From B4-G1 sp964393895 (GTDB lineage: Bacteria; Chloroflexota; Anaerolineae; B4-G1), in the NCBI GenBank assembly GCA_964393895.1, contig CAYMWP010000203.1:1-5550 (forward strand): a stretch of DNA of 5,550 nucleotides. Direction: 5' to 3'. Position 1 is the stretch's first letter, and each line of letters begins with the position of its first letter. This document shows, piece after piece, positions 1 to 5,203 of this stretch. The notes below the pieces were generated by a model. It was not told the origin of the DNA. It made no database searches and was given only the letters and a program-made list of their open reading frames with translations. The translations under genes and the position numbers were made by a program.

Positions 1-600
1 AACATCGGCATGATTCACAAAGCCCGAGGGGCGTACGAGGAGGCGCTGGGGTGGTATGAAAAATCCCTGGCCATCCAGGAAGCACTGGGCGACCGGGCCG
101 GCCTGGCGGGGAGCTACAACAACATCGGTCTCGTCCACAAGGCCCGAGGGGCGTACGAGGAGGCGCTGGGGTGGTATGACAAGGCCCTGGCCATCCGTGA
201 AGAACTGGGCGACCGGGCCGGCCTGGCGAGGAGCTACAACAACATCGGCGCTGTTCATCATGCCCGAGGGGCGTACGAGGCGGCGTTGGGGTGGTTTCAC
301 AAATCCCTGGCCATCCAGGAAGAACTGGGCGACCGGGCCGGCCTGGCGAGGAGCTACAACAACATCGGCATGATTCACAAAGCCCGAGGGGCGTACGAGG
401 CGGCGCTGGGGTGGTATGAAAAATCCCTGGCCATCCAGGAAGAACTGGGCGACCGGGCCGGCCTGGCGGGGAGCTACAACAACATCGGCATGATTTACAA
501 GGTCCGAGGGGCGTACGAGGAGGCGGTGGGGTGGTATGAAAAATCCCTGGCCATCCGTGAAGCACTGGGCGACCGGGCCGGTCTGGCGAGGACCCTGCAC
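1..600 (+). repeat. Tandem 120-bp repeats encoding TPR units (5 copies in window)
   Basis: The period is exactly 120 bp: copies start at 1, 121, 241, 361 and 481, each with AACATCGGC or AACATCGGT. By eye, copies 1 and 4 differ at only two of 120 positions, and copies 1 and 2 at about 13. Differences cluster just after the Asn-Ile-Gly motif (MIHKA, LVHKA, AVHHA, MIHKA, MIYKV), at the Glu/Ala codon before the Gly-Trp motif, and near the unit end. Near-identity including synonymous positions points to recent duplication or gene conversion, not just protein-level constraint. The array probably extends upstream of the window. Confidence 0.95.
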
Positions 601-789
601 AACGTGGCGTGGGTTGCCTGGGCGCAGGGTGAGCTGCACCGGGCGCTGGGGCTGTTCCGGCGCAGCCGCGATCTGTATGCCGCTCTCGGCCTGTCAAAGA
701 AAGTGGCCGAGAAAGAGGAGATGATCGCCCAGATAAGGGCCCAATTGTCGAGGGGCCAACACGATATCGATCGAGGAGGTGGCTATTGA
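1..789 (+). CDS. TPR-array protein, C-terminal part (5' end outside window)
   Basis: The frame is open from the first base (Asn-Ile-Gly precedes the first Met), so the start lies upstream and 262 residues are visible. Five consecutive 40-residue units each contain the kinesin-light-chain-like TPR pattern: YNNIG, then R-G-x-Y-E-x-A-[LV]-G-W-[YF], then ALAI or SLAI, then LGDRAGLA. A sixth unit (from base 601, NVAWVAWAQGELHRAL) has diverged and caps the array. A charged ~40-residue tail ends in Arg-Gly-Gly-Gly-Tyr at TGA 787-789. TPR arrays form superhelices that bind peptides or proteins, and no enzymatic domain is visible in this part. In related bacterial proteins such arrays often follow an NB-ARC/NACHT-type ATPase or a CHAT protease. 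Because a P-loop gene of the TPR-associated kind begins at 5201/5204, an ATPase-TPR architecture is plausible here but unseen. The TPR call is firm; the specific role is unknown. Confidence 0.93.
   Translation, partial: NIGMIHKARGAYEEALGWYEKSLAIQEALGDRAGLAGSYNNIGLVHKARGAYEEALGWYDKALAIREELGDRAGLARSYNNIGAVHHARGAYEAALGWFHKSLAIQEELGDRAGLARSYNNIGMIHKARGAYEAALGWYEKSLAIQEELGDRAGLAGSYNNIGMIYKVRGAYEEAVGWYEKSLAIREALGDRAGLARTLHNVAWVAWAQGELHRALGLFRRSRDLYAALGLSKKVAEKEEMIAQIRAQLSRGQHDIDRGGGY
773..780 (+). promoter_or_regulatory. Ribosome binding site GAGGAGGT for the TTG-start ORF at 786
   Basis: GAGGAGGT is a near-perfect Shine-Dalgarno sequence five bases before TTG 786-788. The TTG overlaps the TGA stop of the TPR gene (TTGA, 786-789). 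This arrangement is typical of translational coupling and shows that the downstream reading frame was once, or still is, part of the same operon. Confidence 0.6.
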
Positions 790-977
790 CACCCGCACAA
801 CGCGAGGCACGGGGGAGGATAGAGGCGTGTATCGAGCAGTATCGCGCTATGACGGAGGTGCAGAGGAAGACGCTTTCTGAGGCCAGTGTGGTCCACCAGT
901 TTTTGGATCCTTTTTTCCGGGCCCGGCCGGTGGTGGGGAGGGCTCTGGTTTTGTTTTCATCTCACTATCAAGGATAG
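786..977 (+). pseudogene. Truncated N-terminus of an Eco57I-like type IIG restriction-modification protein
   Basis: This 63-codon ORF starts at TTG 786, overlapping the TPR stop by four bases, behind a strong Shine-Dalgarno. Residues 1-46 include RIEACIEQYRAMTEVQRKTL followed by SEASVVHQFLDPFFRA. That helical pattern (S-E-A-x-x-x-x-x-F-[LI]-D-P-x-[FL]-[RE]-A) opens Eco57I-type and related methyltransferase-nuclease fusions, where it is normally followed by L-G-W-[DN]. Here similarity stops at about base 924 and the remaining ~17 residues look random before TAG 975-977. No SAM-binding or nuclease motif exists, so no activity is expected from what remains. It could instead be a genuine small protein, but the abrupt loss of family resemblance favours a deletion remnant. 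Family assignment is from memory of the motif, not a search. Confidence 0.5.
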
Positions 978-982
978 GGGTT

Positions 983-1132
983 ATGCAATCGACGTTGACA
1001 CCGCAGCAGTTTGTGGTCAGGTGGCGCAGGGCTGAGCTCAAGGAGCGTTCCGGGGCGCAGGCGCATTTTATGGATTTGTGCCGGCTGGTGGGCCGGCCGG
1101 GCGATGAGGAGGCGATCGCGCGCTGGTACTAG
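983..1132 (+). pseudogene. Truncated N-terminus of an MmeI-like (type IIG) DNA methyltransferase, ending at an amber codon
   Basis: The ORF has 49 codons from ATG 983, with AAGGA at 970-974 as a likely ribosome binding site. Residues 5-36 contain LTPQQFVVRWRRAELKERSG and then AQAHFMDLCRLVG. This matches the N-terminal helical domain of MmeI-like/YeeA-type class I SAM-dependent methyltransferases, normally followed by P-T-x-A-E-A-D-P-x-G-x-x-Y and then the methylase domain. Resemblance ends after Gly-Arg-Pro (about base 1099). The next residues (GDEEAIARWY) read better as part of a HEAT-like segment that continues in the same frame past TAG 1130-1132. No methylase motif survives. I read this as the 5' end of a second restriction-modification gene fused by deletion to unrelated DNA. 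Confidence 0.5.
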
Positions 1133-1252
1133 TACGCCGTCAAAGCCCTGAGCAAGCTGGGGCGAGCGAGACTAGAGGTCGTCAGTGCGTTCCTCGTGGT
1201 CCTCGGTGATCCCGACGAGACTGTTCGCTGCGGCGCGGCACTCACGCTGGAT
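1100..1252 (+). pseudogene. HEAT-like repeat fragment interrupted by an amber stop
   Basis: In the frame of the MmeI-like remnant, the stretch around TAG 1130-1132 reads GDEEAIARWY, stop, YAVKALSKLG, then RARLEVVSAFLVVLGDPDE and TVRCGAALTL. The spacing of A-x-x-A-L-x-x-L-G, the V-V-x-x-[FL]-L helix, the D-P-D-x-x-V-R turn and the following A-A-x-x-L helix is the HEAT repeat pattern. No ribosome binding site or start codon is evident, and the pattern dissolves after Leu-Thr-Leu (about 1249). It is most likely a broken piece of another HEAT-repeat gene, possibly a paralogue of the array in the 1394-5059 gene. The same frame stays open into that gene. It could instead be an upstream extension of that gene using a GTG at 1196, but the filler between 1255 and 1390 looks non-coding in this frame. 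Confidence 0.4.
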
Positions 1253-1256
1253 ACGC

Positions 1257-1385
1257 GTTCGGGAATTTATTCTGTCGAAGAAAAGTCACCGCCGGCTCAG
1301 GGACGTGGTGTGGGATCTGTTGCGACAGTACAGTGTGGAAGATGTCCAATTCCCGATTCGCTTGCCATCTCAATTCTCACAAGGA
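1257..1385 (+). other. Coding-like stretch of unknown origin in a third frame
   Basis: The frame starting at 1257 reads with ordinary protein composition: VREFILSKKSHRRLRDVVW, then DLLRQYSVEDVQFPIRLP. It is open from 1185 (GTG) to TAA 1431-1433. The other two forward frames across this stretch give Cys/Ser/Pro-rich strings that look non-coding. No ribosome binding site is seen at 1185, and I recognise no family. It may be the remaining middle or 3' portion of a gene lost by the same rearrangements that left the restriction-modification remnants. Its downstream end overlaps the ribosome binding site and start of the NACHT gene. Confidence 0.22.
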
Positions 1386-1387
1386 GG
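1381..1387 (+). promoter_or_regulatory. Ribosome binding site AAGGAGG that fixes the NACHT gene start at GTG 1394
   Basis: AAGGAGG is a canonical Shine-Dalgarno, six bases before GTG 1394-1396, which is in frame with the NACHT domain. The upstream in-frame GTG at 1196 has no comparable site, and the 66 codons between look non-coding in their second half. This favours the shorter protein. Confidence 0.75.
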
Positions 1388-1393
1388 ATTAGT

Positions 1394-4300
1394 GTGGTCT
1401 GGGAAGTCGTCGTGGCCAAGGTCACTGAGATAATCGCCAAAAGGGGTCTGAGCGAAGCCATCCGAGATGGCATTATCGATTTTCTGGTCGCTCAGATCGG
1501 TGACCCCGACGAAAAAGGGGTTGCCAGATGCATTGCCCGTCTGCGCTCTGATGCCCTGCAGGATCAGCAGATCCTGCAGGCGTTTGAGGTCGCCGTCGAA
1601 CGCTGGGTCAACAGCTATGACGACCACGATCTGGTCGCCGCCGTCGCAGAGTGCACCACCTTTGTCGACCTGCCGTCAGTCAGGAAGGCCATTCGAGCTT
1701 TTGCCCGGCGGCCTTCTGACCCCATCGCTGCCGAAACGCTGCAAAGCAAGTTCGGCGATGTCCTGCCGCAGGTTGAGCCCGCGCGACTCGAACGGGGCGT
1801 CACCGCGCTACTCGAACTGTTGCAGCAAGAACTTTTCGCTCTCCCACCATTGCAAGCCACGCAGTCTGCCGCCGCAGCCCTCCGCATTGACCGCAGCACG
1901 AGGCAGATCCTCGATACTCTGACAGCCACACCTGACCTGCAGGCTCTGCGCACCGACTACCTCGACTCGCTGCGATGCCGCCAGGCCTACCTGGACCTCG
2001 GCGGCATCGCCCCCAAGGTGGCCAACCGCACCGTCAAGCTACGCGTGGCCGACATCTTTGTGCCCCTTGAAGCCTGGGGCGAATTGGATGAGAGATGGAC
2101 ATGGACACAGATGCTCCGTCTTTGGACCCAACCCGTCGGCCGCAAGGGCTCGCTGTCGAGGCCGGGTGATATATCTCTTTCTGCTGGCCTCTCCGTCGAC
2201 TGGAAGAGACAGTATGCCTTTTTTCAGGATCGCCTGGCCCACGAGGCTGTCTCCTTCGGCTGGAGGGCTTTCGCTACCAGACTGCGGAGTCTCTTTCAAG
2301 GGCGACTGGCCCAAGAGGCTGCCTCCATCGAGGACATCCTCGCTGCTCCCCGCGCCGTGCTGCTGGGCCATCCCGGCACCGGCAAGAGCACCTGCCTCCA
2401 ATACGCCGCCTATGCCATTGCCGCCGGCCGGGGCGAGCTGGTGGGCCAGGCCGTTCTCTCCCGCCTGCCCATCTTTGTGCGGCTGGTCTACTATGCCAGA
2501 GCGCAGCGCGCCGACCCCACGCTTTGTCTGCGCGATTACGTTCGCGATTTGCATGATCGGGATCGGGCTCCTCTCTTCCGGCAATGTCTGAAGAAGGGGA
2601 ATTGTCTCGTCATGCTCGACGGCCTCGATGAAGTCATAGATCCTCAGGAACGCGCCGAGATCGCCGATCAGGTCGAGGTGTTCGTCGCCGATTATCCCAA
2701 CAATCATTATCTCGTCACCAGCCGAATCGTCGGTTATCAGGCCGGGCGGTTGACCGGCGACTTTGCCCATTTTAAGCTCGGCTCGTTGCCAGAGTCAAGC
2801 ATCCGCAACTTTGTGCACAAGTGGTACGAAGCCATCGAGCAAGAGAGCGGCGCCGAGGCCTCTGGCGAGATCCGCCACCTGGCTGACGAACTCTGCCACG
2901 CTATCGAGGAGCGGCCGGGCATCCGCCGCCTGGCTGAAAATCCTCTCTTGCTCACGATCATCGCTCTTGTCAACTGGAAGGGACGCCGGCTGCCCAACCA
3001 CAGGGTGGAGGTCTACAGCTATGCCGTCGAGACGCTCGTCGAGAGCTGGCCCCGCCGCTGGCGAGGGGTGACGTTTGACACGGACGAAGTGATCGGCCTC
3101 CTGGAGCCGGTGGGCTATCGCATCTTTGCCGACCGCTCCAGCGAAGAGATCGCTGAAAGCGAGCTGCGGCCCCTGCTCGTCAGGGCCGTCGTCGAGACCA
3201 GGACGGGGATGGGCGAGGCTGAGGCCGGTGAATATGTGGATGACCTGCTGCCCCGCCTGAGCGAGCACAGCGGTCTCTTTTTAGAGCGCGGCTCGGACGC
3301 CGAGAGCGGTGAACGGCTTTTTGGTTTTTTGCATCTCACCTTTGCCGAATACCTGGCCGCGCGCCACCTGGCCGGGCAGTGGCAAGCAGAAAAAGACGAC
3401 GCTGCACGGCGTGCTTTCCTGGCCGGCTACGCCCGCGTTCCACGTTGGCGCGATATCCTTCTCCTGATGGCCGACCACCTCGGCCTGTATGACAGTGGCA
3501 ACGTGCGAGCCACGCATGTGCTGGCCGACCTGCTTTGCATGGAGACGCCCCATGAGGATCACTTGCACCAAGATCTGCTGTTGGCCGGGCGATGCCTGAC
3601 CGACGACCTACGCAGCGCGCCGCAGATCTCTGGCTGGGTTCTTGACAAGCTGACACAATTGTTGGTCGAGACGCCCATCGAACCGCTGCAGGAGCGAATC
3701 ATCGCCCTTGCCCAGCAGATGGCCGGCACGGTCTACGAGGGCGCGTTGGAAGGCCGCTTGCTGGCATGGCAGGTGGATAAGAACGAGGGTGCGCGCAGTG
3801 GGGTTGCCTTGGTGCTGGGGGAGATCGGAAGCAAGCAGGCGGAGGAAGGCCTGCTGAGGCTGCTGGCGGATACAAGCGCAGAGGTGCGTGGCAGTGCTGC
3901 CTGGGCGCTGGGGAGGATAGGGAGCGAGCGGGCGGAGGAGAACCTGTTGAGACTGCTGGCGGATACAAGCGCAGAAGTGCGTGGCAGGGTTGCTGGAGCA
4001 CTGGGGCTGCTCAAGAGCGAGCGGGCGAAGGAAGGCCTGCTGGAGCTGCTGGCGGATACAAGCGCAGAGGTGCGTGGTTGGGCTGCCTTAGCGCTGAGGG
4101 GGATGGGGAGCGAGCGGGGGGAGGAGGACCTATTGAGACTGCTGGCGGATACAAGCGCAAGTGTGCGTGGCAGTGCTGCCTGGGCGCTGGGGGAGATAGG
4201 AAGCAAGCGGGCGGAGGAGGGCCTGCTGAGGTTGCTGGAGGATACAAGCGCAAGTGTGCGTGTCAATGCCGCCCGGGCGCTGGGGAGGATGAGGAGCAAG

Positions 4301-5059
4301 CAGACGGAGGAGGACCTATTGAGGCTGCTGGCGGATACAAGCGCAAGGGTGCGTGGCAGTGCTGCCTGGGCGCTGGGGAGGATGAGGAGCGAGCGGGCGG
4401 AGGATGGCCTATTGAGGCTGCTGGCGGATAAAAGTGCAGAGGTGCGTGACTGTGCCATCTGGGCGCTGGGGGAGACAGGGGGTGAACAGGCGGAGGAGAG
4501 CCTGCTAGAATTGCTGGCGGACGGAAGCGAGGAAGTGCGTGGCAAAGCTGCCAAGTCATTGGGGAGGATCAGAAGCAAGCGGGTGGAGGAGGGCCTGATA
4601 GAGCTGCTGGCGGACGAGAGCGCGGACGTGCGTGGCAGAGCCGCCCAGGCGCTGGGGGAGATCGGGAGCGAGCGAGCGGTCGAGAACCTGCTAAGGCTGC
4701 TGGCGGACGAGAGCGCGGACGTGCGTGGCAGAGCCGCCCAGGCGCTGGGGGAGATCGGGAACGAGCGGGCAGTCGAGAACCTGCTAAAGCTGCTGATAGA
4801 CGAAAACAAATTGGTGCGTGACACTGCCATCTGGGCGCTGGGGGAGATGGGGAGCGGGGAGGTAGTCGAGAATCTCCTCTGTTGGCTCTCTAAAACAGAT
4901 CTTTTACCGGCGACAGGGCAAGAGGCCTGCAACTGGGCTTACACCACCCTTATCGAGATCCTGGAGCACCATGCTCCGGATCCTGGCTGCCTGCCCTCGT
5001 CGCCCGTGCAGGAGCCGGTTCTCCCTCCCGGCCCATGGAGCCAGGGATATCAAGCCTGA
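1394..5059 (+). CDS. NACHT-domain STAND NTPase with C-terminal HEAT (PBS-lyase type) repeat array
   Basis: It has 1221 codons from GTG 1394 (ribosome binding site at 1381-1387). Residues 1 to about 185 are helical with no catalytic motif I recognise. Residues 189-227 (starting YLDSLRCRQAYLDLGG and ending FVPLEA) are the linker often seen just before bacterial NACHT domains. The NACHT domain has Walker A GHPGTGKST at 325-333, Walker B LVMLDGLDEV at 405-414 with the doubled acidic D-G-x-D-E signature of the family, sensor-like TSR at 442-444, and NPLLLTIIALV at 516-526. The FLHLTFAEYLAARHL element at 645-659 closes the helical region after the NACHT. Twelve 31-residue HEAT units cover about 789-1160. 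STAND proteins are nucleotide-driven oligomerising switches; the C-terminal repeats usually sense the trigger and the N-terminus is the effector. Some bacterial NACHT proteins defend against phage. That role here is inferred from architecture and context only. The Walker motifs are intact, so the protein should bind and probably hydrolyse ATP. No signal peptide or membrane segment is obvious. Confidence 0.92.
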   Translation: MVWEVVVAKVTEIIAKRGLSEAIRDGIIDFLVAQIGDPDEKGVARCIARLRSDALQDQQILQAFEVAVERWVNSYDDHDLVAAVAECTTFVDLPSVRKAIRAFARRPSDPIAAETLQSKFGDVLPQVEPARLERGVTALLELLQQELFALPPLQATQSAAAALRIDRSTRQILDTLTATPDLQALRTDYLDSLRCRQAYLDLGGIAPKVANRTVKLRVADIFVPLEAWGELDERWTWTQMLRLWTQPVGRKGSLSRPGDISLSAGLSVDWKRQYAFFQDRLAHEAVSFGWRAFATRLRSLFQGRLAQEAASIEDILAAPRAVLLGHPGTGKSTCLQYAAYAIAAGRGELVGQAVLSRLPIFVRLVYYARAQRADPTLCLRDYVRDLHDRDRAPLFRQCLKKGNCLVMLDGLDEVIDPQERAEIADQVEVFVADYPNNHYLVTSRIVGYQAGRLTGDFAHFKLGSLPESSIRNFVHKWYEAIEQESGAEASGEIRHLADELCHAIEERPGIRRLAENPLLLTIIALVNWKGRRLPNHRVEVYSYAVETLVESWPRRWRGVTFDTDEVIGLLEPVGYRIFADRSSEEIAESELRPLLVRAVVETRTGMGEAEAGEYVDDLLPRLSEHSGLFLERGSDAESGERLFGFLHLTFAEYLAARHLAGQWQAEKDDAARRAFLAGYARVPRWRDILLLMADHLGLYDSGNVRATHVLADLLCMETPHEDHLHQDLLLAGRCLTDDLRSAPQISGWVLDKLTQLLVETPIEPLQERIIALAQQMAGTVYEGALEGRLLAWQVDKNEGARSGVALVLGEIGSKQAEEGLLRLLADTSAEVRGSAAWALGRIGSERAEENLLRLLADTSAEVRGRVAGALGLLKSERAKEGLLELLADTSAEVRGWAALALRGMGSERGEEDLLRLLADTSASVRGSAAWALGEIGSKRAEEGLLRLLEDTSASVRVNAARALGRMRSKQTEEDLLRLLADTSARVRGSAAWALGRMRSERAEDGLLRLLADKSAEVRDCAIWALGETGGEQAEESLLELLADGSEEVRGKAAKSLGRIRSKRVEEGLIELLADESADVRGRAAQALGEIGSERAVENLLRLLADESADVRGRAAQALGEIGNERAVENLLKLLIDENKLVRDTAIWALGEMGSGEVVENLLCWLSKTDLLPATGQEACNWAYTTLIEILEHHAPDPGCLPSSPVQEPVLPPGPWSQGYQA
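2221..2326 (+). repeat. Imperfect 72-bp-offset duplication just upstream of Walker A
   Basis: Within the NACHT gene, FFQDRLAHEAVS and LFQGRLAQEAAS lie 24 residues apart. The DNA at 2221-2254 and 2293-2326 agrees at 27 of 34 positions by my count. This suggests a short tandem duplication in the segment linking the N-terminal region to the NACHT domain. It could also be two similar amphipathic helices. Confidence 0.5.
3758..4873 (+). repeat. Twelve tandem 93-bp repeats encoding HEAT units
   Basis: The exact 93-bp period is visible in the recurring GTGCGTG (Val-Arg-Gly/Asp) codons, for example at 3884 and 4814; the first copy has GCGCGC at 3791. The consensus unit is LLRLLAD-x-S-A-x-VRG-x-AA-x-ALG-x-[IM]-x-[ST]-[EK]-[RQ]-x-x-E-[EN]. 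Copies 10 and 11 share 65 identical bases (4603-4667 and 4696-4760). Copies 2, 5 and 7 share the Ser-Ala-Ala-Trp-Ala-Leu-Gly stretch with identical codons. The first unit is degenerate (WQVDKNEGARSGVAL), and after the twelfth a half unit (LLCWLSKTDLLP) leads into a proline-rich tail. There is no length variation between units, so the array has probably expanded by unequal exchange. Confidence 0.93.
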
Positions 5060-5075
5060 GATTTTTTTGGGGAGT

Positions 5076-5156
5076 ATGGCCCTTGATCTGGCGATGGAGC
5101 TTGTTCATCTTGTTTTTGCGCTTCTCATAGGGGCAGGTCTTGCCTCTGTCTGTTAG
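5076..5156 (+). CDS. Possible 26-residue hydrophobic peptide
   Basis: ATG 5076 opens a 26-codon frame ending at TAG 5154-5156. After a short acidic start (MALDLAMELVH) it becomes a hydrophobic segment, LVFALLIGAGLASVC, long enough for about one membrane-spanning helix when counted from LVHLVF. GGGGAG at 5069-5074 is only one base from the ATG, too close for a good ribosome binding site. The internal ATG at 5094 has no clear site either. It may be chance, since T-rich DNA easily encodes Leu/Val/Phe. If real, a tiny membrane peptide between two STAND genes could act with either of them. Confidence 0.15.
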   Translation: MALDLAMELVHLVFALLIGAGLASVC

Positions 5157-5187
5157 GGTTGTTCTTGTATTTGCTCAGAAATAGCCG

Positions 5188-5193
5188 AAGGAG
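5188..5193 (+). promoter_or_regulatory. Ribosome binding site AAGGAG for the downstream P-loop gene
   Basis: AAGGAG lies seven bases before GTG 5201 and ten before ATG 5204, which are consecutive in-frame codons. An in-frame TAA at 5195-5197 rules out any earlier start. I prefer ATG 5204 because relatives of this family commonly begin Met, one or two residues, then Leu-Gln-Asp-Val-Leu, but the spacing also allows GTG 5201. Confidence 0.7.
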
Positions 5194-5203
5194 ATAAGCC
5201 GTG

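Larger units (their letters stand above)
5060..5200 (+). other. Spacer between the two STAND genes
   Basis: This 141-bp stretch is less GC-rich than its surroundings, with several T runs. I see no convincing terminator: the only hairpin near 5131-5146 (GGGGCA paired to TGCCTC) has a stem of about six pairs with a mismatch and no T tract directly after it. No -35/-10 pair is convincing. The two genes may be co-transcribed. Confidence 0.45.

Noticed and set aside
1..600. 120-bp repeats considered as a CRISPR or minisatellite array
   Set aside because: Units are contiguous without spacers and encode TPRs in one open frame.
1130..1132. TAG as a recoded (pyrrolysine or readthrough) codon
   Set aside because: No recoding signal or relevant enzyme family is nearby, and the surrounding segment already looks like gene debris, so a plain nonsense codon is simpler.
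2039..2770. Antisense frame of 243 codons opposite the NACHT domain
   Set aside because: The sense strand encodes complete Walker A and B motifs in order. The antisense string shows no family pattern and no start signal.
4078..4431. Overlapping + strand frame rich in Gly/Lys/Cys within the HEAT array
   Set aside because: It is also a periodic shadow of the 93-bp repeats, with no ribosome binding site and no protein-like pattern.
3733..4932. Long antisense frame of 399 codons across the HEAT array, plus shorter antisense ones nearby
   Set aside because: It mirrors the 93-bp repeats: because the repeat unit lacks reverse stops in that frame, openness is copied along the array. The translation is a Ser/Pro/Ala-rich low-complexity string, and the sense strand has a clear HEAT protein.
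5131..5146. Hairpin GGGGCA...TGCCTC as a terminator
   Set aside because: The stem is short with a mismatch and no T tract follows directly.
5101..5170. Promoter for the downstream P-loop gene (TTGTTC or TTGCCT as -35)
   Set aside because: No -10 element at suitable spacing matches well, so it cannot be supported.
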